Part shown: one piece after another, positions 10,210 to 20,493 of the stretch
Numbering within the stretch: the first letter of the stretch is position 1
Layout of the letters: every line of letters starts with the position of its first letter
Source: Candidatus Poribacteria bacterium
GTDB taxonomy: Bacteria; Poribacteria; WGA-4E; WGA-3G
Assembly: GCA_003635195.1 (NCBI GenBank)
Contig: PYIY01000082.1
Span: 1 to 64,000, forward strand
Reading direction: 5' to 3'
DNA: 64,000 nt
Notes under the pieces: generated by a model
Database searches by the model: none
What the model saw: the letters and a program-made list of their open reading frames with translations, nothing else
What the model was told of the DNA's origin: nothing
Position numbers and translations under genes: made by a program

Positions 10210-11064
10210 CTACGTAACTTGTGGTGGACGACGTATTGACATCGGTTGGATAATCTTACGCTGGTCTGGAGTCAAACGTGCTAACAACGCATCTGAATGC
10301 GGATAGTCGAACCGTTCACGGACATATCTCGGCGAATAACGATAGACGATTGATCTGCGATACCCCTCATTTGTCCGCTCCGCCGATCCGTGCGTAATCG
10401 CATCTGTGAACATCACAACATCGCCTGCCTTGAGATAGATCTCCTGTGTCGCGAAGGCTGTCCCTGCCGGTTTACCGGTTATGCCATCATAAACCAAACC
10501 TTTCCCGTCGTGCTTCAAACGTGGGTGTATCTCCGTGCATTTATGGCTCCCCGGAACAAGGACAGGCGCGCCATCACCCGGTCCAATATCGTTGAGTGCC
10601 ATGAGAACGTTAATCTGACCTACCATCCACTCGCCTGTGTTCTCCTGCCGGAATGTCAGGTAACTCAACGGAACATGCCCACCACAGTGGATATGAATAA
10701 AACCACCAGGACCGCGGACATTGAGGAAATTCTCGTGGATCGAAAGTCCATTGACTTCATGGATGTATTTCCGAACCAGCCCGATCCATGCCGGATGATC
10801 GATTAACTTCTGAAAAACATCGCCACCCTCAATGATATTCTGGAAATTCACGCCGTTCTCAATATTGTAGGTATGCGTCTCAATATTGCCGACCCAGCGC
10901 GGAATCCGTTTATCCTCTATGTTTTCTTCCCAAGGTTGTTCGACGTATGCCCAATGTGCATCAATCCACGCGTTCATCTTATCCAGATCGTCTTCTGAGA
11001 TCGCATCTTCTAAAATGAGATAGCCTTGCAAGTCGAATAGATAATCTTGTATCTCTTGATCCAT
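10210..11064 (-). CDS. Phytanoyl-CoA dioxygenase family protein
   Basis: YLILEDAISEDDLDKM, HxD-type iron-site region, GDVVMFTDAITHGS, YRRSIVYRYSPRY. Confidence 0.85.
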   Translation of the reverse strand: MDQEIQDYLFDLQGYLILEDAISEDDLDKMNAWIDAHWAYVEQPWEENIEDKRIPRWVGNIETHTYNIENGVNFQNIIEGGDVFQKLIDHPAWIGLVRKYIHEVNGLSIHENFLNVRGPGGFIHIHCGGHVPLSYLTFRQENTGEWMVGQINVLMALNDIGPGDGAPVLVPGSHKCTEIHPRLKHDGKGLVYDGITGKPAGTAFATQEIYLKAGDVVMFTDAITHGSAERTNEGYRRSIVYRYSPRYVRERFDYPHSDALLARLTPDQRKIIQPMSIRRPPQVT

Positions 11065-11123
11065 GTTCCGTCTCCTCAGCCAACAGGTGCGGTTTCAACC
11101 GCACCCATAGAATACCACCACAA

Positions 11124-11927
11124 TTACAGATACGCGTCCAATTCAGATTCCGTCGGGGTTGGCGTAGAGATACCCCCTTCAGGGACATCCACTTTTGCCG
11201 TCCACGCAATCGCGTTGAGAATGAACTTACGGAGTGTGTCATCTGCCCAATTGCGATGGAGATGCCCACCGGTGAACCCGAACCCGCGGCCACCGTCTGA
11301 ACGTTCCACACACCACGCCAGATGCTGTGGCTCACTGTTCGCCACTGATGCGCGGACGTGCGGGTTCCCGCTATGCGGTCCATCCGGTCTTTCAAGCGTT
11401 GATTCAGGCGCGATTGCACTCAACAGGGGTGTCACACCTTGCATATTCTCACGGAAGCGCATGTGATAATACCATTCGTCTTCCAAAGAAAACGGTTCCA
11501 ACCCCTGAGTTATCGGGTGTTCAGGAAATCCTGTAAACGTTGCCGTCCAATACGGATTGACCGAAAGATGTGTTTCAAAATAGCCGCCGATCCAGTCCAA
11601 GAAGCGATCTCCGGGGTCACCTTTCGGCACTTCGACCGCGTAGTGCAACATCGCAAGTCCAATGCCTTGATCCATCAGTTCAGAAATCTGTTCGAGGTGC
11701 GGAATGCTCAAGTGTCCAGTACCACCATCAGAATAAACAATGATTGCATCTGTATCTGCGAAAGTTTTCGGGTCCTCGGGCCAACCTTGAGAGACAACGA
11801 CTTCCACACCCTCAACATTCTTGTTCAACAAATCCGCGAAGAGAGCACATCCAGCGGGATGCTCATGCGAACCGCCGCCATGGCTTGCGCTGCCTGCCAC
11901 CATAACAATTCGAGATTTTTTTGACAT
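11124..11927 (-). CDS. ThuA-like domain protein
   Basis: IVMVAGSASHGGGSHEHPAG...WYYHMRF...GRGFGFTGGHLHRNW typical of ThuA-like glutamine amidotransferase folds. Confidence 0.8.
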   Translation of the reverse strand: MSKKSRIVMVAGSASHGGGSHEHPAGCALFADLLNKNVEGVEVVVSQGWPEDPKTFADTDAIIVYSDGGTGHLSIPHLEQISELMDQGIGLAMLHYAVEVPKGDPGDRFLDWIGGYFETHLSVNPYWTATFTGFPEHPITQGLEPFSLEDEWYYHMRFRENMQGVTPLLSAIAPESTLERPDGPHSGNPHVRASVANSEPQHLAWCVERSDGGRGFGFTGGHLHRNWADDTLRKFILNAIAWTAKVDVPEGGISTPTPTESELDAYL

Positions 11928-12140
11928 ATTTTACTCCTCTGTTTGGAATATCTATCAGTGTATCATATCTTACCTCTTTTTGCCAAACTTTTTGCTAAAT
12001 AGCAATCAGTTATCAACCATCAGCAGTCAGTTCCATTAGTTTTGATTAGCGTGTATACTAACCCTAAAAGAAAATATTGACAATCCTCAAGAAACGCACT
12101 AAAATATTCCCTAAACTTAACACAAAATAGGAGGAACCCC

Positions 12141-12998
12141 ATGGAGAAATTCCCGATCGTTGACACACATGTTCATCTCTGGCACCCGAAACAGTTGCGC
12201 TATCCATGGCTTTCGGAAGTCCCCACGCTAAACAGACCTTATCTCCTAACAGATTACATCGAAGCGTACAGTGAATTAGAAATCGAATCCATCGTCTTTG
12301 TCCAATGCGACACACATCCCGATGACGGCTTGAAAGAGACGGCGTGGGTTACCGATCTCGCAACAAGAGTAGAACCTCGGATTCAAGGCATTGTCGCATG
12401 GGCACCGCTTGAGGAAGGCACGCGGGTGGCACCCTTTGTCGAAAAATTGGCAGAGAATCGGCTTGTCAAAGGTATCCGCCGCCTCATCCAATCCGAAAGC
12501 GTCGATTTCTGCGTCCAACCCAACTTTGTGAGCGGTGTCAAGACGCTCTCCCGTTACGGTTTGAGTTTCGACATCTGTATCTTCCACCCACAACTCGCCA
12601 ATGCGATTCGGCTTGTGGAACAGTGCCCGCATGTCCAATTCATCTTGGATCATATCGGCAAACCTGATATCAAGAACCAACTTTTTGACCCGTGGAAACA
12701 GGAACTTGAGACGCTCGCGGCTTTCCCGAACGTTCATTGCAAAATATCAGGTTTGGTAACAGAGGCGGATCTTGAGGCGTGGACACCTGCCGATCTACAA
12801 CCGTATATTGAACACGTCATCACCTGTTTCGGTTTTGATCGGGTTATATATGGCAGCGATTGGCCCGTCTCCACACAAGCCAGCGATTATCCTCGCTGGG
12901 TGCAGACTTTGCAGGATGCTGTATCAGGCTATTCACTTGAAGAATTGCGTAATCTGTTTCGCGACAACGCCATCAAATTTTATAAACTCGATTCATAA
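12141..12998 (+). CDS. Amidohydrolase family protein (COG3618, fuconolactonase-like)
   Basis: PIVDTHVHLWHPKQLRYPWL, FILDHIGKP, CKISGLVTEAD, VIYGSDWPV. Confidence 0.88.
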   Translation: MEKFPIVDTHVHLWHPKQLRYPWLSEVPTLNRPYLLTDYIEAYSELEIESIVFVQCDTHPDDGLKETAWVTDLATRVEPRIQGIVAWAPLEEGTRVAPFVEKLAENRLVKGIRRLIQSESVDFCVQPNFVSGVKTLSRYGLSFDICIFHPQLANAIRLVEQCPHVQFILDHIGKPDIKNQLFDPWKQELETLAAFPNVHCKISGLVTEADLEAWTPADLQPYIEHVITCFGFDRVIYGSDWPVSTQASDYPRWVQTLQDAVSGYSLEELRNLFRDNAIKFYKLDS

Positions 12999-13014
12999 GA
13001 AAAGCACTTAAAAA

Positions 13015-13062
13015 AAGAAAAGGGAAGGCGGTATCTTCCATCCTTCCCCTCTTTCGTCTTTT
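13015..13062. terminator. Bidirectional rho-independent terminator between convergent genes
   Basis: GGGAAGG...CCTTCCC stem (13022-13028 / 13042-13048) flanked by A-rich and T-rich tracts. Confidence 0.7.
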
Positions 13063-13080
13063 TACCGTTCTGTCACTTGA

Positions 13081-15264
13081 CTAACCGCCTGCTTTCACTT
13101 CTCGTCGGCGTGGATGTAAAACAAACTCCGTATACCCGTTCGGCACCTCACACCCCTTAAACACCAGGTCTAAAGCCGCCTGAAACGCGATACTCTGCTC
13201 ATAATTTGGCGACATATCCCGATAGTTCGGGTCTCCTGCATTCTGTTCGTCAACAATTTTTGCCATCCGTTGGAACGTCTCTGTTACTTGTTCCCTCGTA
13301 ACGATCCCATGGTGGAGCCAATTGGCGATATGCTGACTCGAAATCCGCAGCGTCGCCCGATCCTCCATCAAACCGACGTTGTTAATATCCGGTATCTTCG
13401 AGCAGCCGATCCCCTGGTCCACCCATCGCACGACGTAGCCCAAGATGCCCTGTGCATTGTTATCCAACTCGCGCTGAATCTCATCGGGCTGCAACTCGCG
13501 TTCTGTTAACAATGGTGGTGTTAGCAGATCTGTCAGGCTCGCGCGCTGTCTTGCGGATAATTCTTTTATCCAGTTCCCAACGTCAACTCGATGGTAATGC
13601 ATCGCATGCAACGTCGCAGCGGTTGGCGATGGCACCCACGCTGTCGTCGCACCCGCCAATGGATGATTTACCTTCGTTTCAACCATCTCAGCCATCTGAT
13701 CAGGTTTCGTCCACATCCCTTTGCCGATCTGTGCGGTACCGAGCAACCCCGTCTCGATGCCTACATCAACGTTCCAATCTTCATAAGCGAGCATCCAGGG
13801 TTCGTTGCGAATGTCCATTTTCGGAATCATCGGTCCTGCTTCCATACTCGTATGGATTTCATCGCCGGTTCTATCCAAAAATCCGGTATTAATAAAGACG
13901 AGTCGTTCTCTCGCAATTCGGATCGACTCCTTGAGATTGACAGTCGTCCGTCGCTCCTCATCCATAATCCCGATCTTAATAGTATTCGTTGGAAGTCCAA
14001 GCGCGGACTCTATCCATTCAAACAATCGAATCGTCATATCGACTTCTTCGGGGCCATGGAACTTCGGTTTGACGATGTAGATACTCCCTGTTTTGCTATT
14101 GGTATGGAGACCATTATTTTCCAGATCATGCATTGCAGCGAAACTCGTTACCATCGCGTCAAGAATTCCTTCGGGAATTTCCTCACCGTCTGCTGTCGTA
14201 ACAGCATCCGTGTACATGTGGAGTCCAACATTCCGAATGAGAAGGAGGCTTCTGCCGGGTAGGGTCAAGGTGCTGCCATCAGGTGCGGTAAACGTCTTAT
14301 CCGGCGCGAGGCGACGGGTCAGCATTTCGCCGCTTTTCTCAAACGTCGTCTCCAGCGTTCCCTTCATGATACCATTCCAGTTGCTATAGACGCGCACCTT
14401 GTCTGCCGCGTCCACTGCAGCAACAGAATCCTCACAATCCTGAATCGTCGTGATTGCCGACTCAAGGATAACATCAAACACACCGGCAGAATGTGCCTTT
14501 CCGACAGGATGTTCTCGATCTACCCGTATTTCAATATGCAGCCCGTGATTCCGAAGTAAAAGAGCACTGAGTTCACCGTTGTTTTGGGTAAACCCTACAA
14601 ATTTGCTTGGATCTGCTAAACCAACTTCACTCCCGCCCTTGAGTGTTGCGCGTAACTGTTGCTCACCATGAACGGCTTTGAGGGAAAATTGCGTAATATC
14701 AGAGAAACTCCCCGTTTCAAGCCCAGTCATCTCATCTAAAAACTGTTCGGTGTACGCGATGACTTTCGCACCTCGGATCGGGTTATAGGTGGCACTTCGG
14801 GTCGCCCCGTCCGATTCATCAATCACATCGGTGCCATAAAGTGCATCGTAGAGACTTCCCCAACGCGCGTTCGCTGCATTCAGGGCATACCGTGCGTTGT
14901 CGGTCGGTACCACGAGTTGGGGACCTGAGATGAGTGAAATTTCTAAGTCAACATCCTCGGTAATCACAGTAAAATCTCGACCTTCAGGGAGCAGATAACC
15001 GATTTCAGTAAGGAACGCCGAATACGCCGCACTGTCCAACGGTTCATCTTTGCGCGCCAGATGCCACGCGTCGATCTGTTGCTGAAGCACATCCCGTTTC
15101 TCCAAAAGCGACCTGTTCTCCGGTGCGAACGCCGCAATGATGTCGCCGAATGCTTTCCAGAAGGTATCTGGTTCTACCCCCGTGCCGGGGGCAATCTCAT
15201 CTCTTACGAGTGCGTACAAGCCTTCATCTATTCTGAGGTTACCGATTTCAATCCGGTTTCCCAT
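13081..15264 (-). CDS. glcB: Malate synthase G
   Basis: Full-length GlcB similarity ([50 protein letters not shown]); ATG at 15264 preferred over the long ORF start at 15612. Confidence 0.93.
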   Translation of the reverse strand: MGNRIEIGNLRIDEGLYALVRDEIAPGTGVEPDTFWKAFGDIIAAFAPENRSLLEKRDVLQQQIDAWHLARKDEPLDSAAYSAFLTEIGYLLPEGRDFTVITEDVDLEISLISGPQLVVPTDNARYALNAANARWGSLYDALYGTDVIDESDGATRSATYNPIRGAKVIAYTEQFLDEMTGLETGSFSDITQFSLKAVHGEQQLRATLKGGSEVGLADPSKFVGFTQNNGELSALLLRNHGLHIEIRVDREHPVGKAHSAGVFDVILESAITTIQDCEDSVAAVDAADKVRVYSNWNGIMKGTLETTFEKSGEMLTRRLAPDKTFTAPDGSTLTLPGRSLLLIRNVGLHMYTDAVTTADGEEIPEGILDAMVTSFAAMHDLENNGLHTNSKTGSIYIVKPKFHGPEEVDMTIRLFEWIESALGLPTNTIKIGIMDEERRTTVNLKESIRIARERLVFINTGFLDRTGDEIHTSMEAGPMIPKMDIRNEPWMLAYEDWNVDVGIETGLLGTAQIGKGMWTKPDQMAEMVETKVNHPLAGATTAWVPSPTAATLHAMHYHRVDVGNWIKELSARQRASLTDLLTPPLLTERELQPDEIQRELDNNAQGILGYVVRWVDQGIGCSKIPDINNVGLMEDRATLRISSQHIANWLHHGIVTREQVTETFQRMAKIVDEQNAGDPNYRDMSPNYEQSIAFQAALDLVFKGCEVPNGYTEFVLHPRRREVKAGG

Positions 15265-15451
15265 GCTATTGTCTCCATTCAAGGTGCTGTAGGGTGTTGG
15301 ATCCTCGTTAGCCAATGCTTCGTTGCACCGGCAACCAATTTCGCCTGAATTGCCAAATATCATAGCAACAAATCTGCAGTTTGTCAATTGATTTTTATGG
15401 TATAGGATTTGCGCACTATCCCTCAAGTCCCTGATAACGGGATTTAGGGGG

Positions 15452-16243
15452 CTAAAAATGTGGCTGGTTTCTCTTCTTGATGGGGGATTTTCGCCGATCC
15501 TTCCGCCGCGCTTTAAACACATCGCTTGTCTGTTCAATATGTTTAACACGATCCAGGAAGTACAAACGCATGGGTGCCGCAGATTTATAATGCGGGTTAT
15601 CCACAAAAACATCTGGTTCGCCTAACAATTCGTTGATGAGACCCTTTGTCCAGCCACGTTCAGAGATGAGCCGTGTCGGGGTGATTTTTTCTTTCTCACG
15701 CACTGCCTTGCGTGCCGCAGCTTTCTGCTGCTTTTCGGTTTGCCACAACATTTTGTAATCGTCTGAACGTTCGACTTTGCGAACATCGGATTTTAGATAA
15801 ATTGGATAGGTCAAGCGCCCTCCTAAAAAGGTCAGGGAGAAAGACTCAGACGACAAGAATCTATTCACGCGTTCGGGTGTCCAATGTCCACGCCTCAACA
15901 ATTCTTCGCGCGAAAAGTGGGTGTCGGGATGTACTTCTATTTCTATATTCCAAATCTCGCAGAATCTTCCTCGCATTGAGACATCGTGGATATTCTCAAG
16001 CATCAATTCTTTTTCTGCTTTCTCAATATCATTGTAACGAAAGAGCCGAACCGCGTTTAAATCCTCTAATGTAATTACAGTAACACCATCTACCGTTCTC
16101 CCTAATTTTCTTTCAACTTCAAAATCACGGAGTTGGGATTCAGAGAGAATCGTGCCACGTTTTCCGAGTTGGGATTTAGTGATGTATCCGCCTTTTCTGA
16201 TGGTAAAATTACGCGCGGGTCGCCGATGCTTTTGCTGGTTCAT
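15452..16243 (-). CDS. Hypothetical protein
   Basis: 263-aa ORF with no strong family recognised. Confidence 0.45.
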   Translation of the reverse strand: MNQQKHRRPARNFTIRKGGYITKSQLGKRGTILSESQLRDFEVERKLGRTVDGVTVITLEDLNAVRLFRYNDIEKAEKELMLENIHDVSMRGRFCEIWNIEIEVHPDTHFSREELLRRGHWTPERVNRFLSSESFSLTFLGGRLTYPIYLKSDVRKVERSDDYKMLWQTEKQQKAAARKAVREKEKITPTRLISERGWTKGLINELLGEPDVFVDNPHYKSAAPMRLYFLDRVKHIEQTSDVFKARRKDRRKSPIKKRNQPHF

Positions 16244-16449
16244 GCTGAATACCTCCGGGCAGTTTTCTGTCGTGCTCAGGACGGTTTCAACATCAGATTA
16301 TACTACACTTATAGGCAATTGCCAACTCTTTTTTCACCGAAGGAAAACTACTATAAAATCTTGTCAATATCCCAGACAACTGATACAATAGACACAGATT
16401 TAACGCCTCAATTTGTAATTGAGAAACCACCTGAAAGGGAAAATAAAAA

Positions 16450-17529
16450 ATGAAAATCGGAATCATCGGCTGTGGCACGATCAGTAGTGCCTATTTCGAA
16501 GGCGCACGGAAAACCGATATCTTAGAAATCAAAGCCTGCGCGGACCTCCGTCCGGAAGCCGCACAAGCACAAGCCGAGAAATACAACAGCCACGCATGCA
16601 CCGTTGATGAACTGCTCGCAGATCCAGAAATCGAACTCGTCGTGAACCTCACGATTCCAAGAGCACACGTTGAAGTCGGCTTGCAAGTCTTAGAAGCAGG
16701 CAAACACGTCTATAGCGAGAAACCGCTCGGCGTAGATACCGAAAGCGGAAAACAACTCGTCACCGCTGCAACAAAAAAAGAACTCCGCGTCGGATCGGCA
16801 CCAGATACCTTCCTCGGCGCAGGCATCCAGACCTCTCGGAAAGCACTGGACGCTGGGAAAATCGGCAGACCCATTGCTGGCACCGCATTCATGTGCGGAC
16901 ACGGACACGAAAGTTGGCACCCGAATCCCGCCTTCTATTACGACATCGGCGGCGGCCCGATGCTGGATATGGGACCTTACTACGTAACAGCACTCGTCAA
17001 TATCCTCGGTCCCGTCAAGCGTGTCGCAGCGATTACCACAAAGGCATTTGAAGAGCGCGTCGCAACGAGTCAAGCCGCAAAAGGCTTACGCATCCCCGTC
17101 AAAATCACAACGCATCTCACCGGCACCATCGAATTTCAGAACGGTGCAATCATCACAATGATTATGAGTTTCGACATGTGGCGGCACAGTTTACCCTGCA
17201 TCGAAATCTACGGCGAAACCGGCTCAATGACAGTCCCCGATCCAAACGGGTTTGGCGGTCCTGTCCATGTCTGTCCCGCGGGTGGCAATTGGGAGGAGGA
17301 GGAAATCCCTTTCCCGAATAATGCACGGATGATTGGCGTTATTGATATGGTATCGGCAATCCAATCGGGACGCGCGCATCGAGCAAACGGCGCGTTGGCA
17401 TATCACGTGCTTGAAGTGATGTGTGCCTTCGATAAATCCTCCGAAACCGGCGAACACGTCGGCATTGAAAGCACAACGGAACGTCCTGATCCTGTACCCA
17501 TCGGTTTAAACGAATGGGAGGTGGATTAG
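16450..17529 (+). CDS. Gfo/Idh/MocA family oxidoreductase
   Basis: KIGIIGCGTISSAYFEGA, EKPLGVD, GGGPMLDMGPYYVTALV. Confidence 0.92.
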   Translation: MKIGIIGCGTISSAYFEGARKTDILEIKACADLRPEAAQAQAEKYNSHACTVDELLADPEIELVVNLTIPRAHVEVGLQVLEAGKHVYSEKPLGVDTESGKQLVTAATKKELRVGSAPDTFLGAGIQTSRKALDAGKIGRPIAGTAFMCGHGHESWHPNPAFYYDIGGGPMLDMGPYYVTALVNILGPVKRVAAITTKAFEERVATSQAAKGLRIPVKITTHLTGTIEFQNGAIITMIMSFDMWRHSLPCIEIYGETGSMTVPDPNGFGGPVHVCPAGGNWEEEEIPFPNNARMIGVIDMVSAIQSGRAHRANGALAYHVLEVMCAFDKSSETGEHVGIESTTERPDPVPIGLNEWEVD

Positions 17530-17680
17530 ATTTTTAGTTGTCAGTACGATTTTCTCCCACTGCGAGGCATGAAAAATCTTTCAGTTGCCAGAAAGGGAGT
17601 TCGGATAATTCCAAAACCTCTTAACTGAAGACTGAAAACTTAGTACTGACAACTATATTCACTTCAAAATGCGACGACGT

Positions 17681-18643
17681 TCAACGCCCAAGCACATTGC
17701 TATTTTTGAGATACCTATAGAGGTCGCTATCTGTTGTCAAGATGAGCTTCGTGCTCTCACCTGTCGTCTTCCGATACGTCTCTAAGGTTTGAATAAAAGC
17801 GTAGAACTCCGGATCTTGACCGTGTGCTTCGGCATAAATCTGGATCGCTTGCGCATCCGCATCGCCCTTGATCTGCTCGGCTTGCTTATAGGCTTCCGAC
17901 TGAATTCGCTCTAACTCTTTCTGTTTCTGCCCGCTGATGTCGGCGGCTTCACCCTCACCCTCGGATTTGTACTTCTCAGAGATGCGTTGACGTTCCGAAA
18001 TCATTTGGTCAAAGACCTTCTTGCGGACCTCGTCTACATAGTTAATTCGTTTGATCTGAACATCGACGAGTTCAATGCCGTATTGTGGAACAGTCTCTTG
18101 AACCTTCTCAAGGATCAGGCGTGTAATCCGTTCCCTGCCAACCTGAATCTCTTCCAACGGTTCACCAGATTGTCCCTCTTCTCCTTCGAGTACTTCCAGA
18201 TCGAGGCTTAAGACGCGATTTGAATCTCGTACGACTTCAATCAAGAGTTGCGCTGTCACCAAATCCCGCGCCGCGGAATCGATGATGTCATCCAAACGGG
18301 ACTGCGCAAACTGTTCTGTGCCGAGTGCTTGATAGAATTTGAGAGCATCCTTAATACGCCACCGTGCTGTCGTATCAAGCCAGATGAACCGCTTGTCCTT
18401 TGTCGGAATCTGGTTCGGTGAACCGTCCCATTCAAGGACACGTTTCTCAAAACGATGCACCTGCTGAATAAAAGGTGTTTTGATTTTTAATCCGGCGGTA
18501 ACAATAGGCTGCCCGACAGGACGACCGAATTCGGTAATAACCACCTGCTCACCTTCATAGACAGTGTAGAACATTCCAGCAGCAACCGGCAGTGCTAAAA
18601 TTACAATGATAATCACAGGTATAAGTATCTTTTTCGATCTCAT
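17681..18643 (-). CDS. hflC: HflC membrane protease regulatory subunit
   Basis: SPFH/band-7 protein: VYEGEQVVITEFGRPVG, FVWLDTTARWRI-like segment, GEGEAADISGQKQKELERIQSEAY. Confidence 0.92.
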   Translation of the reverse strand: MRSKKILIPVIIIVILALPVAAGMFYTVYEGEQVVITEFGRPVGQPIVTAGLKIKTPFIQQVHRFEKRVLEWDGSPNQIPTKDKRFIWLDTTARWRIKDALKFYQALGTEQFAQSRLDDIIDSAARDLVTAQLLIEVVRDSNRVLSLDLEVLEGEEGQSGEPLEEIQVGRERITRLILEKVQETVPQYGIELVDVQIKRINYVDEVRKKVFDQMISERQRISEKYKSEGEGEAADISGQKQKELERIQSEAYKQAEQIKGDADAQAIQIYAEAHGQDPEFYAFIQTLETYRKTTGESTKLILTTDSDLYRYLKNSNVLGR

Positions 18644-18667
18644 CAGAATACTCCTTTCGCAGATCCG

Positions 18668-19636
18668 CTATTCATTGAGTTGCAGAAGTGGGATAGGTGA
18701 ATTGGTTTTACTGTCTATGACATAAATCTCTTTGACCTGCGGCAAAATTTCTTGCATCGCTTCGAGATAGAGGCGGCGACGGGTAACCTCCTTCGCCTTT
18801 TGATACTCTGAGCGAATCGCCTTGAACCGATCGGCATCACCTTGCGCTTCGTTCACGCGTTTGAGTGCGTAACCCTGTGCCTCCGAAATCTTTTGTGCCG
18901 CCAAACCTTTTGATTTCGGCACGGATTGGTTGTAATCGCGCCACGCTTCGTTGATTAAACGCTCCTTCTCCTGCTTCGCCTCATTAACGGCGTTAAACGC
19001 TGCTTTCACCGTTTCGGGTGGATTGACATCTTGCAAGGTCACTGTCGCCACATCTAAACCCGTCTGATACAGATCAAGAAGTTGCTGTAGATGTTGTTCA
19101 ACCTCTGCAGCGATTTCAATACGACCGACAGTTAACACTTCAGTCACAGTCCGGTCCCCAACGACTCGACTCATTACTGATTCTGAGAGGTCTCGCAAAG
19201 CGCGCTGCGGATTCCGGACAAAAAACAGGAAACTTTTTGGGTCTTTGATTTTATACTGCACGACCCATTCCACATCGGCAATACTCAGGTCGCCCGTCAG
19301 GAGCAGCGATTCCTCGGAGTAGTCTCGCGTGTCATACTGCGTACGCACGCCGGCTCTCAACGTCCGAAAACCGAACTCCTCTTTAAAAACTTTCCGGACG
19401 GGAACGTTAATGGCTCTCTCAATGCCGAGCGGCAATTTGAAGTGGAGCCCGGGTTCGGCTTGCCGGACAGACTTCCCGAACATCAAGACGACAGCGATCT
19501 CGTCTGCCTCAACCGTATAAAAACTTGTTGCCAAACACGCGAGGATGATAATGCCGAGGATCACCATCAGCACCCTTTTGGGCGTGATGAGATGCCTATA
19601 GGGCTGCTGCGTAATTAATTCTTGGAGGTCTTGCAT
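18668..19636 (-). CDS. hflK: HflK membrane protease regulatory subunit
   Basis: FYTVEADEIAVVLMFGKSVRQAEPGLHFKLP; paired with hflC. Confidence 0.92.
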   Translation of the reverse strand: MQDLQELITQQPYRHLITPKRVLMVILGIIILACLATSFYTVEADEIAVVLMFGKSVRQAEPGLHFKLPLGIERAINVPVRKVFKEEFGFRTLRAGVRTQYDTRDYSEESLLLTGDLSIADVEWVVQYKIKDPKSFLFFVRNPQRALRDLSESVMSRVVGDRTVTEVLTVGRIEIAAEVEQHLQQLLDLYQTGLDVATVTLQDVNPPETVKAAFNAVNEAKQEKERLINEAWRDYNQSVPKSKGLAAQKISEAQGYALKRVNEAQGDADRFKAIRSEYQKAKEVTRRRLYLEAMQEILPQVKEIYVIDSKTNSPIPLLQLNE

Positions 19637-20225
19637 AAGAATTCTCCTTTTTCGTTATATGTATTCATAAAGCAATCATAACGCCTTTGGCAAAATCAGT
19701 CAAGGAGAAATAGTTGTCAGTCGGCGAACAGAGGTTTGCTGCGTAAGTCCTACAAAGGTTGTTTGATGGAAGGGAGAAGATCGGAAAATTGGTTGTTTTA
19801 TATCGGGCGGGATGGTTCGTTGTTCCCAGTTTGAGAGTTGAGAAGTTGTGAAGTACCTAAAAATCAACACGATATAGCGAAATGCTGCGACAGGCTGCGA
19901 ATTTTTCTGGGGTTTTTTGAAAAACATAACATATATTAGGTGTTAACGCCTGCGAAAAGGACAACGCCAAAAACGGACAATTGAATGCCCCTGTATCGCA
20001 CGCCGAATCAGAAAAGAAAAAATAGGGACTAAACTTTTTGAATTCACCTCAAAATATCTTCTCGTCCTATTCTTCGGTATTTCCCCAATCCACTCCACGC
20101 CACTCTCTTTATATTCAGGGTAAGGTTCATAATCCTAATACCTTTTTGTCTGAATCGCGGATTACACAGATGACGCGGATTTTAAGATGCCCTCGTGTCA
20201 AATCATCGCTGCTCTATCGGTATTG

Positions 20226-20400
20226 AAAACCCCTTCTAACTCTCAAGGCGGAAGAGGCTCACCTCAATGACTATGATGATATAATGAAGGCTGAAACACG
20301 CATTGGGCATTTTATCGAACAGGTCTATAATCAGAAACGCCCACATTCGGCGTTAGGGTATTTGACACCTATGGAATTTCAACGAAAAACCTTATCTTAA
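20226..20400 (+). pseudogene. IS3-family transposase C-terminal remnant
   Basis: Translation LLTLKAEEAHLNDYDDIMKAETRIGHFIEQVYNQKRPHSALGYLTPMEFQRKTLS* is the rve C-terminus; upstream part missing. Confidence 0.8.
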
Positions 20401-20493
20401 CTTTGCGAAATTGTGGTCTAAATAAGCGTATGCACTTCACTTTTCATTTCAAGTGCGAAGACTCTGATGATAGCATTGATGCTGATCATAAAG

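Noticed and set aside
20150-20190. Similarity of gaatcgcggattacacagatgacgcggatttt to the 39770-39806 region (reverse)
   Set aside because: Short low-information intergenic repeat; cannot be assigned to an element from this window.
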